Part shown: positions 56,553-64,000 of the stretch, in pieces
How positions within the stretch are numbered: the first letter of the stretch is position 1
Layout of the letters: the number at the start of each line of letters is the position of its first letter
NCBI RefSeq assembly: GCF_017427765.1
Contig: NZ_JAFRSC010000020.1
Coordinates: forward strand, 62,001 to 126,000
Length of the DNA stretch: 64,000 bases
Direction: 5' to 3'
From: Methanobrevibacter sp.
GTDB lineage: Archaea; Methanobacteriota; Methanobacteria; Methanobacteriales; Methanobacteriaceae
The notes under the pieces: model-generated
What the model saw: only the letters and a program-made list of their open reading frames with translations
What the model was told of the DNA's origin: nothing
Database searches by the model: none
Program-made: the position numbers and the translations under genes

Positions 56553-58373
56553 TTATGATGTTGAACTTACAAATCCTTTTAATAGATTCTTACTATCATC
56601 ACCTTGAGGATAGATCTGATAAAGCTTTCCATTTTTCTCATAGAAATAATTTGTATGGATATATTTTCCATCAACTTCCAATACTAAAGCTTTAACAGTG
56701 ACATTGCCCGCATCAAATGACTTTTCAGTTACCTTATGGTTCTTATGTTTTTGATAGTAGTCCTTAAATACGGAATCCATAGTGTCATTCACTTCCGCGA
56801 TAGTATAATTATTCTTACCATCAGTGACTGTCACACTATTTTCTGAAGATTTAGTAACCTTAAAGCCATTAGGTATTGAAACTTTTGAAGTACCGTTATT
56901 GCCAATAGCGACTGTTGAATTGAAATTAAGTACCTTTGAGAAATCAAGAGTATAGTAGTTAAAAACAGACATGGTGGTAATACCATCGTAATCCGGTTCT
57001 TTCCAATCTATCAGATAAATTTCCTTATCAGTATTGTTTTTAATGAAAGTAGGAATATCCTCACGTTCTATATCTTTGAAATCGAAGTATTGATGAACCT
57101 TATCCGTACTTACACCACGCCAATCATCTATATGATGAGCATACATGTCCGTTTGATTGGCAAATATCAAACTGAATACTGAAGGACGAGCAATAACAAC
57201 TGCATTATCCTGTGATAACTGATCAAAAATCTCCTGTTGCACAATTCCATCATCATAGAAAGTTTTATTAGTGTCTAAAACATTAACAGCTCCACTTAAA
57301 AGTAAGAAAACTATTAAAGCAGTTGAAATGTAAAATCTTTTTTTATCCTTAATCTTTGTTAAACATATTGACAGTGCCAGCCACATGACCGCAGCTGCCG
57401 GCAATAGATATCTTATACGTAAAATTGGTTTATATACAATGGATATGCCAACGGCAATAATTATTGTTCCAATATAAACGCCAAGTCCTGTTAAAATATA
57501 AAAACGGGTCAAATCATCCCAATCTTTTGAGTCAATGATAAATAGTGCCATTAAAACAATTAAAATTACACAAAATACAATCCCCGGAATCAAATTTGAA
57601 TAAGCAAAGAATGAAAAAGCGGAAATCACAGTATCCGAAGTCAATGCGGAAATTGAAAAAGCGTTTTTAACGCCAAACAGCTGATAATATAAATATGGAA
57701 TCCAAGGGGAATATAAAAGAACTGCAGCAACTGCAGAAAGTATGAAATACTTTATTTTATCTAATTTATCATATCTAATCATATAAATGAAAACAAATAA
57801 ATACATACACGCTACTGACAGAAGGGCGAAATAATGGGTAGCAATACTTGCAACTGAAAATACTGTAAAAAGAGCAAATGATTTTTTATCAAAATTCTGT
57901 ATAACATCCATATAATACACAAATGTCAATGCCAGGAATAAAATTGCCCAACCGTACATTCTTCCGGTCAAAAACCAAGCGAAAAATTCAGTCATTAACA
58001 TTAATGATAAAGAAAATAACCCTGCAGCCAACCATCCGTGTTCCTTTCTAATTTTAAAAAATGAAACAACAAGACATAGCGCATACGAAAGTATTGAAAG
58101 AGTCTTTAGAACAAAAAGTTCAGACCCAATTCCGAGAACTGAAAATAGATTAACCCACAATTTGGCCATGATATAATGTAGTGGAGGGTGGCAATCATTA
58201 GCCAAAATGGTAATCATGTCCATAAATGGAAATTTAATAGCCGAAAGCGTGAAATATTCGTCAACATGTGTGAAAAAGTGATTTATAGGCGTTATCAACA
58301 TATAAATCAAAAATCCAATACTTATTATAAATAGGATTTTTCCAATTAGTTCTTTATTTTCATGAATATTCAT
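56553..58373 (-). CDS. GT39-like membrane glycosyltransferase with different outer domain
   Basis: A 606-residue paralogue of the protein at 21070. The membrane half matches it residue for residue in motifs: HVDEYF, ANDCHPPLHYIMAK, HGWLAAGLFSLSLMLM, FDKKSFALF and YSPWIPYLYY. The last 130 residues differ: IPNGFKV, VTDGKNNYTI, TNYFYEKNGKLYQIYP, which resemble the small anchored protein at 35485. I chose the ATG at 58373 because GGATGAT lies four bases upstream; the ATG at 58382 overlaps that site. Lying between two adhesin genes, it may glycosylate them or the polymer; this is inference. Confidence 0.86.
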   Translation of the reverse strand: MNIHENKELIGKILFIISIGFLIYMLITPINHFFTHVDEYFTLSAIKFPFMDMITILANDCHPPLHYIMAKLWVNLFSVLGIGSELFVLKTLSILSYALCLVVSFFKIRKEHGWLAAGLFSLSLMLMTEFFAWFLTGRMYGWAILFLALTFVYYMDVIQNFDKKSFALFTVFSVASIATHYFALLSVACMYLFVFIYMIRYDKLDKIKYFILSAVAAVLLYSPWIPYLYYQLFGVKNAFSISALTSDTVISAFSFFAYSNLIPGIVFCVILIVLMALFIIDSKDWDDLTRFYILTGLGVYIGTIIIAVGISIVYKPILRIRYLLPAAAVMWLALSICLTKIKDKKRFYISTALIVFLLLSGAVNVLDTNKTFYDDGIVQQEIFDQLSQDNAVVIARPSVFSLIFANQTDMYAHHIDDWRGVSTDKVHQYFDFKDIEREDIPTFIKNNTDKEIYLIDWKEPDYDGITTMSVFNYYTLDFSKVLNFNSTVAIGNNGTSKVSIPNGFKVTKSSENSVTVTDGKNNYTIAEVNDTMDSVFKDYYQKHKNHKVTEKSFDAGNVTVKALVLEVDGKYIHTNYFYEKNGKLYQIYPQGDDSKNLLKGFVSSTS

Positions 58374-58530
58374 AAATATCATCCGTAATTAATTTTTTCA
58401 GCGATTATTGAAATTTTGCTAACAAGCAAAAACCGTGAAAAACATTAAATATAGATTTCATTTATAAAGAATATAAATTTTACTTAAAATATAACCAACG
58501 ATACAGAACAAATAAAAACACTTCCAACAG

Positions 58531-58692
58531 ATGCAATGGAAAAGTATGCAAACTAAAATCAACAATTCCCGAATTACCACCAACACACTTAAACAAAACC
58601 TGAATCCAAGAGAAATAACAACAATTTTACTAATGCGAGGAGTAGAGAATTCAGACTTGCCCGAACGGATAGAACTACTGAATTTACGATAA
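58531..58692 (+). CDS. Possible small protein of 53 residues
   Basis: An open frame from ATG to TAA reads MQWKSMQTKINNSRITT and later NPREITTILLMRGVENSD. It has a protein-like composition and is richer in GC than its surroundings, and no larger gene covers it. There is no clear ribosome binding site or known family. It may be the remnant of a larger gene. The rest of 58374-58714 holds nothing I can support. Confidence 0.22.
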   Translation: MQWKSMQTKINNSRITTNTLKQNLNPREITTILLMRGVENSDLPERIELLNLR

Positions 58693-58714
58693 TTTAACCA
58701 AAAATCAAAAAAAT

Positions 58715-58725
58715 GTATAAATATC
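58715..58725 (+). promoter_or_regulatory. Promoter of the adhesin gene at 58773
   Basis: GTATAAATATC is a good TATA box. The transcript start would be near 58745, giving a leader of about 28 bases with the ribosome binding site GGTGGGA (58760-58766). Confidence 0.5.
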
Positions 58726-58772
58726 ATTTACCACAAATTAAACATTAAATAATAATTTTGGTGGGAAATAAA

Positions 58773-60728
58773 ATGAAGATTAATTTAAAATTAATTCCAT
58801 TAATATTACTCCTATTTTTCATAACCGTCAGTGCAGTTTCTGCATATGATGCTGCACAAACTGATGAAATTATTGGTGATGATACCCAAGACAATATTGA
58901 TGAAGACATAAATACTGCTAATGAGGCAGATGCAAACAGTCCTAAAGATTTTAATGAATTTCAACGATTAATCTGGAATGCTAAAGAAGGAGACACAATT
59001 GAACTGGACAGCGACTACATATTTACAGAAAACACTACAAGACAAGCAGAGTGGGGAAATCAAATTGACAAAAGCTTAACTCTGGACGGCAAAGGTCATA
59101 CCCTTGATGGAGACAACAAAGCAGCAATATTATTTGTCAAAACAGGACTTACTAACGTAGTGATTAAAAACATTAAATTTGTAAATGGTGTGAAAGGTTG
59201 CGGCGGCGCATTGTTGGTGGATCCGGGTGCAGATTACCTTACTGTTGAAAATTGTACATTTATAAACAACAAAGCAACAACAAGCAATGTTGGAGGAGCG
59301 GTTTACATAAAAGCTAGCCATTGTACAATACTCAATAGTACCTTTGAAAATAATTTTGCACCAAGTAGCGGAGGTGCAATCCGTATTGAAGGAGATGGGA
59401 ACACTATATCAAATAACATTTTCACTGCAAATAAAGCTGAAAAAAGCTTGGGCGGTGCAATAAATGTATTGGGACACAATAACAAGATTCTAAACAACAT
59501 ATTTACAGAAAATTTTGCTGGCCGTGACGGTGGAGCAATTGATATTGAAGGAACTAAAGTAGCAGAACTTGGTACTGGAAATGTTATTTCATACAATGTA
59601 TTTAACTCAAACAGAGTTTCAAGTTCAAAAAAAGAAGCATATGGTGGAGCAATAAGTATTATGGGTCAAAATTGTGAAATATCTTATAATAACTTCACCA
59701 ACAACCATGCAGATATACTTGGAGGGGCAATAAGATGGACCGGTGCAAGTTCAAATTCCGGCAAAATTGTTGGAAACCTATTTGAAGGCCATGATGCCCA
59801 AAGCGGAGGGACAATATACATTACCGGTTGCGGAATTACCATTTCTAAAAATACAATCAAGGACAGCAAAGCTACTGCAGGGGCAGGAGGCGCTATAAAC
59901 GTCAATGGTGACTACTCAGTAATCTCATACAATGAAATTACAAAAAGCAGCACTAAATCAAGTGGCGGTGCAATATATGTTGCCGGCAAATCCGCCAAAA
60001 TAATGAATAACAATATTAATCACTGCAGTGCGGCAAGCAGCGGAGGAGCAGCATACATTACCGGCGCATCAGCAACAGTCACTAACAACAAATTCATATC
60101 CAACACTGCAGAAAAACTTGGAGGTGCTGTGCAAATCAAATCCAGCAGCGCAAACATTAAGAATAATGAGTTTTCAGGAAATGTTGCAAAATCATCCGGC
60201 GGAGCAGCATACATTGAAGGTGCAAAAATAACCTTGGACAGCAACACTTTCACAAAAAATAAGGCAGGAACCCAAAGCGTTGGCGGAGCAGTGAGGTTTA
60301 GCGGAAACGATGGAGTCATAACTAAAAATAAATTCACCGGAAATACTGCAAAAGTAGGATTTGCAATCTACGGCAGCGGAGAACTTAAAAAACTTTCAGG
60401 AAACACATACTCCCCTAAAAAAACCAACACCGAAAGATGGGAAAAAACCAAAGTTAAACTAACAACCCCTACAAACACTTTCAAAAAATCCGCAAAAACC
60501 AAAAAAATAACAATAACACTCAAATCAACAAACAACAAAGCACTCAACAAGAAAAAAATCACATTAACCATCAACAAAAAAACATACAAAGCAACCACCA
60601 ACTCCAAAGGCCAAGTAACAATCAACGTTAAACTGACCAAAAAAGGAACCTACAAATACACAGTTAAATTTGCCGGAGACACATACTACAATAGTTTAAG
60701 CAAAAAAGGAACAATAAAAATCAAATAA
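58773..60728 (+). CDS. Secreted adhesin-like protein with beta-helix and Ig-like end
   Basis: A 651-residue homologue of the adhesin at 54381 with the same order: signal peptide (LLFFITVSAVSAYD, cut after residue 26 or so), an acidic stretch, parallel beta-helix, and one C-terminal Ig-like domain ending KKGTIKIK. The ATG at 58773 is preferred over a TTG at 58758 because GGTGGGA lies six bases upstream. The C-terminal 187 residues differ from the other adhesin at only four positions, while the N-terminal halves are more diverged, the mark of gene conversion or recent exchange. A hairpin terminator follows (60724-60763). Confidence 0.9.
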   Translation: MKINLKLIPLILLLFFITVSAVSAYDAAQTDEIIGDDTQDNIDEDINTANEADANSPKDFNEFQRLIWNAKEGDTIELDSDYIFTENTTRQAEWGNQIDKSLTLDGKGHTLDGDNKAAILFVKTGLTNVVIKNIKFVNGVKGCGGALLVDPGADYLTVENCTFINNKATTSNVGGAVYIKASHCTILNSTFENNFAPSSGGAIRIEGDGNTISNNIFTANKAEKSLGGAINVLGHNNKILNNIFTENFAGRDGGAIDIEGTKVAELGTGNVISYNVFNSNRVSSSKKEAYGGAISIMGQNCEISYNNFTNNHADILGGAIRWTGASSNSGKIVGNLFEGHDAQSGGTIYITGCGITISKNTIKDSKATAGAGGAINVNGDYSVISYNEITKSSTKSSGGAIYVAGKSAKIMNNNINHCSAASSGGAAYITGASATVTNNKFISNTAEKLGGAVQIKSSSANIKNNEFSGNVAKSSGGAAYIEGAKITLDSNTFTKNKAGTQSVGGAVRFSGNDGVITKNKFTGNTAKVGFAIYGSGELKKLSGNTYSPKKTNTERWEKTKVKLTTPTNTFKKSAKTKKITITLKSTNNKALNKKKITLTINKKTYKATTNSKGQVTINVKLTKKGTYKYTVKFAGDTYYNSLSKKGTIKIK

Positions 60729-60763
60729 CTGTTTTAATACAGTTATTTTCTTTTCTTTTTTTT
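60724..60763 (+). terminator. Hairpin terminator after the adhesin gene at 58773
   Basis: AATAACTG (60724-60731) pairs perfectly with CAGTTATT (60740-60747) around an 8-base loop, followed by a T-rich tract. The stem begins at the stop codon itself. Confidence 0.6.
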
Positions 60764-60884
60764 CAACATAACCGATGTTCACCATTTTCAAAACTTCAAA
60801 AACGTTGCAAAATCAAATAGTAATAGTTAATAAATAATTTTCACCATATTATTATTTAATTAATAATTAAGTTAAGGTGAAAAT

Positions 60885-63800
60885 GTGAAGTTAAATATAA
60901 AACTGATTTCATTAATATTGATTCTGTTTTTTATATCAGTCAGTGCGGTTTCAGCTGAAGACACCTCACAAAATATTAATGTAACTGCAACAAACGACAT
61001 GACAGTCGAGTATAAAAGTTTTGATGAACTGCAAAAGCAAATTCAAAATTCTCAAGAGGGAGACGTAATTGAAATAGAAGGCAATTATTCAAACAATGAG
61101 AAATATGCCAGAGGAATTGTAATCGATAAAAGCATAACATTAGACGGTAAAGGCTATACCTTTGACGGTAACGGTTCAGGAATACTTCAAATCAGAGAAA
61201 ATATCACCAATGTCGTGATTAAAAATCTAATTTTTATTAATGGTGAGAGAACCGCCGGAGGAGCAATTCGTGCAGAGCCAGGTACAGACTATCTTACTCT
61301 GCAAAATTGTACATTTAGAGACAATAAAGCTACAACAGGTAATATTGGTGGTGCCGTTTATATAAGGTCAAGTCATTGTACAATAGTTGACAGCACATTT
61401 GAAAACAACTATGCTCCAACAAGTGGGGGCGGAATCCGTATTGAAGGAGACTTCCAGACAATAACAAATAACATATTTACAGCCAACATTGCAAATTTGA
61501 CACTTGGTGGTGGAATCACTGCATTAGGCCACAATATTCTAATCAGCAACAACACATTTAAAAGCAATAAAGCTGGCCGTGACGGCGGAGCAATAGACAT
61601 GGAAGGAACAATTGTAGCTGAGATGGGTATTGGAAATATCATAACAAACAATGTATTTGACTCTAATTATGTAGGAGGTCACCCGGACGGTGGCCGTGGT
61701 GGCGCAATAAGTATGTCAGGTGAAAACTGTACAGTATCATACAATAACTTCACAAACCATTATTCACAAACCCTTGGGGGAGTAATGAGATGGAATGGTG
61801 GAAACTCTACCATGGGAAACATTATAGGAAACATAATTGAAGGCAGTTCTGCTGAAAGTGGAGGTGCACTATACATTTTAGGTCATGGAATAAACATCTT
61901 CAACAACACATTTAACAACTGCGATGCATTTAAATATGCTGGAGGAGCTATAGACATTAAAGGAAACTATGGAATCGTTTCAAACAACACAATAACAAAT
62001 TCCTTCGCCAACACTAGTGGAGGAGCAATATATGTTGAAGGAAATTTCACCACAATAATTAATAACAACATAATTAACACCACAGCTTTGGAAAGTTCGG
62101 GAGGAGCATACGTAACCGGAGAAGGCACAACCATCAATAATAACAAATTCATTAATAACACCGCAGGAATGATTGGAGGATCCATACAACTGAGAACCAA
62201 CAATTCCATGGTAACAAACAACGAATTCATTAAAAACAGTGCAAATATATCCGGAGGAGTAGCATACTTTGACGGAGAAAACATCACAGTGAAAAACAAT
62301 AATTTCACCAACAACCATGCTGACCTCATTGGTGGAGTTATCAGATGGATGGGCGGAAACACAACCGCAGGAGAAATCAGCGAAAACAAATTCGAAAACA
62401 ACTACGCACAAAGTGGAGGAGCAATATACTTTGACGGTAACAGCATAACCATTTACAAAAATCAATTCACTAACCATACCGCCACAGCAGGGGCCGGAGG
62501 AACCCTAAACATAAAAGGAGATAATGCAATCATCTCCCAAAACACCATAACAGACAGCGACTGCAATACAAGTGGAGGAGCAATTTATATCGAAAGCAAT
62601 TTCACTAAATTTGTAAATAACAGCATCATTAACGGATATGCAAATGAAAATGCCGGTGGAGCATACATCACAGGCAAATCCGCAACAGTCAGTGAAAACA
62701 AATTCATAAACTGCAAATCAGGACAACTTGGAGGAGCCATACAACTATCCTCCGACAACAGTGCAATAACAGATAACGAATTCAAAAACAACACCGCAAC
62801 AGTATCTGGAGGAGCAACATATCTAATAGGTGAAAACATCACAGTAAAAAACAATAATTTCACCAACAACCATGCTGACCTCCTTGGTGGTGCAATAAGA
62901 TGGGATAGTGAATACAACACTGGCGAAATTATTAAAAACAACTTTGATGAAAATGAAGCCCAAAGTGGAGGAGCACTATACATTTCAGGCAATGGAATAA
63001 ACATTACTGAAAATATATTCAATGAAAATAAAGCCACACTTGGAGCAGGAGGATCCCTAAACATTAAAGGTAACTTCACCATGGTTTCAAACAATAAAAT
63101 TGCAAAAAGTACTTCCAAAACAAGTGGTGGAGCAATATACATTGAAGGAGAAACAACCAAACTAATGGGAAACATCATAAATTCATGTAATGCCGAAGAA
63201 AGTGCTGGAGCAGCATATATAACCGGAGACACAGCAACAATTGCAGACAACAAATTCATTGAAAATACAGCAGGACAACTTGCAGGAGCACTGGAAGTTA
63301 AATCCGTTAATGCAAACATCAAAAACAACGAATTCACATCAAACAGCGCAAACGTTACTGGAGGAGCACTATACATTGAAGGAAACAACAACACAATAAC
63401 CAAAAACAACTTCACAAACAACCAAGCAAACAACCTCGCAGGAGCAATCCGATACGACAACACAAACACAGGACAAATAACACAAAACAACTTCAACAAC
63501 AACACCGCACAAAGCGGAGGAGCACTATACATCACAGGAAATAAAATAAACATCACTCAAAACACGTTCAACGAAAACCAAGCAACCACCGGAGCAGGAG
63601 GAACAATAAACATACAAGGAGACTCCACACAAATAACAAACAACAACATAACCAAAAGTAACTCAAAAACAAGCGGAGGCGCAATCTACACCAACGGAAA
63701 ACAAACACAAATAACAAACAACAACATAAACACATCCGCAGCCGGAGACAGCGCAGGAGCAATCTACCTAACCGGAGACACAGCAACAATAACAAACAAC

Positions 63801-64000
63801 AAAATCATTGAAAATACAGCAGGACAACTTGCAGGAGCACTACAGGTTAAAGCCTCCAATACAGTAATTAAAAATAATGAATTCAAATCAAACAATGCAA
63901 AAGTTACAGGTGGAGCACTATACATTGAAGGAAACAACAACACAATAACACAAAACAACTTCACAAACAACCAAGCAAACAACCTCGCAGGAGCAATCCG
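60885..64000 (+). CDS. Very large adhesin-like protein, 3' end outside the window
   Basis: From a GTG at 60885 the frame stays open to the window end (1038 codons). GGTGA lies four bases upstream; the ATG at 60883 would stop at once. A signal peptide (ILILFFISVSAVSAED) is followed by the same beta-helix start as the two neighbouring adhesins (VGGAVYIKAS-type rungs). From about codon 280 a block of 183-185 residues is repeated at least four times (61722 onward). Each block contains 'NNFTNNHADLLGGAIRW' and about seven rungs. Codon choice drifts: copies nearer the end use AAC, ACA and CAA heavily. The C-terminal anchor is not in view. Likely exported and surface-exposed. Confidence 0.88.
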   Translation, partial: MKLNIKLISLILILFFISVSAVSAEDTSQNINVTATNDMTVEYKSFDELQKQIQNSQEGDVIEIEGNYSNNEKYARGIVIDKSITLDGKGYTFDGNGSGILQIRENITNVVIKNLIFINGERTAGGAIRAEPGTDYLTLQNCTFRDNKATTGNIGGAVYIRSSHCTIVDSTFENNYAPTSGGGIRIEGDFQTITNNIFTANIANLTLGGGITALGHNILISNNTFKSNKAGRDGGAIDMEGTIVAEMGIGNIITNNVFDSNYVGGHPDGGRGGAISMSGENCTVSYNNFTNHYSQTLGGVMRWNGGNSTMGNIIGNIIEGSSAESGGALYILGHGINIFNNTFNNCDAFKYAGGAIDIKGNYGIVSNNTITNSFANTSGGAIYVEGNFTTIINNNIINTTALESSGGAYVTGEGTTINNNKFINNTAGMIGGSIQLRTNNSMVTNNEFIKNSANISGGVAYFDGENITVKNNNFTNNHADLIGGVIRWMGGNTTAGEISENKFENNYAQSGGAIYFDGNSITIYKNQFTNHTATAGAGGTLNIKGDNAIISQNTITDSDCNTSGGAIYIESNFTKFVNNSIINGYANENAGGAYITGKSATVSENKFINCKSGQLGGAIQLSSDNSAITDNEFKNNTATVSGGATYLIGENITVKNNNFTNNHADLLGGAIRWDSEYNTGEIIKNNFDENEAQSGGALYISGNGINITENIFNENKATLGAGGSLNIKGNFTMVSNNKIAKSTSKTSGGAIYIEGETTKLMGNIINSCNAEESAGAAYITGDTATIADNKFIENTAGQLAGALEVKSVNANIKNNEFTSNSANVTGGALYIEGNNNTITKNNFTNNQANNLAGAIRYDNTNTGQITQNNFNNNTAQSGGALYITGNKINITQNTFNENQATTGAGGTINIQGDSTQITNNNITKSNSKTSGGAIYTNGKQTQITNNNINTSAAGDSAGAIYLTGDTATITNNKIIENTAGQLAGALQVKASNTVIKNNEFKSNNAKVTGGALYIEGNNNTITQNNFTNNQANNLAGAI
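61722..64000 (+). repeat. Super-repeats of 549-555 bp in the large adhesin gene
   Basis: Matching points lie at 61722, 62277, 62832, 63384 and 63933, giving spacings of 555, 555, 552 and 549 bp, all whole codons. The last two copies are the closest in DNA: 63361-63451 and 63910-64000 differ at only a few positions. The series continues beyond the window. Confidence 0.9.

Larger units (their letters stand above)
54382..60727. repeat. Inverted repeat of about 565 bp shared by two adhesin genes
   Basis: Arms are about 54382-54945 and 60164-60727. They hold the 3' ends of the adhesin genes at 54381 (minus) and 58773 (plus), read toward the outside. I find only a few base differences by eye, for example in the stop codon (TGA versus TAA) and four coding changes. 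The 5.2 kb between contains the 5' parts of both adhesins and a GT39-like gene. Confidence 0.9.

Noticed and set aside
62585..63556. 323-residue minus-strand frame rich in Pro, Ser and Leu in the third adhesin
   Set aside because: It is the reverse complement of regular beta-helix repeats, so repeat structure alone keeps it open. Similar frames lie opposite the other adhesins.
1..64000. tRNA or rRNA genes
   Set aside because: No GC-rich cloverleaf-like stretch or GGTTCRAATC-type loop was found by reading both strands; a dedicated scan could still find one.

Overview
The window looks like a chromosomal stretch of a gut methanogen, most probably a Methanobrevibacter-like member of the Methanobacteriales. 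This is inferred from the roughly 30 % GC, archaeal TATA-type promoters, GGTGAT/GGAG ribosome binding sites, several adhesin-like proteins with parallel beta-helix repeats, and an insertion sequence whose length and 8-bp target duplication match what I remember of ISM1 from M. smithii. No rRNA, tRNA or CRISPR array was seen, and no species is claimed.

Region 1 (1-8.8 kb) is accessory. It holds a truncated TIGR04255-family gene, a ROK sugar kinase, a decayed galU fragment, and a four-gene minus-strand cassette (DUF5677-like protein, unknown protein, KAP P-loop NTPase, FRG-domain protein) that resembles an uncharacterised defence system.

Region 2 (9.2-17.6 kb) is housekeeping plus cell surface: metK with a COG1478 (F420-0 ligase-like) gene, ahcY, galU, and two secreted adhesin-like proteins. 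metK and ahcY together make and recycle S-adenosylmethionine and so supply the many methyltransferases further on. galU supplies UDP-glucose, which the epimerase at 39.5 kb could convert. A second galU fragment at 17.7 kb matches the part of the gene missing from the fragment at 2.1 kb, so one old galU copy may have been split by about 15 kb of DNA.

Region 3 (18-54 kb) is a large surface-glycan island. It has family-2 glycosyltransferases (single, double, and fused to CDP-glycerol glycerophosphotransferase domains), a pyruvyl transferase, two GT39-like membrane glycosyltransferases (the second at 56.6 kb), a Wzm/Wzt-type ABC exporter, a nucleotide-sugar epimerase, methyltransferases, hexapeptide acyltransferases, an acyltransferase-3 membrane protein and an asparagine-synthase-like protein. 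The likely product is a teichoic-acid-like or other decorated polymer built inside, exported by the ABC system and modified. Three consecutive genes share an uncharacterised C-terminal module, and several carry long coiled coils with nearly perfect DNA repeats. One intact and one decayed insertion sequence lie inside the island.

Region 4 (54.4-64 kb) has three large adhesin-like genes around a GT39-like gene. Two share a nearly identical 3' end in inverted orientation. The third, cut off by the window end, is built from four or more 183-185-residue super-repeats.
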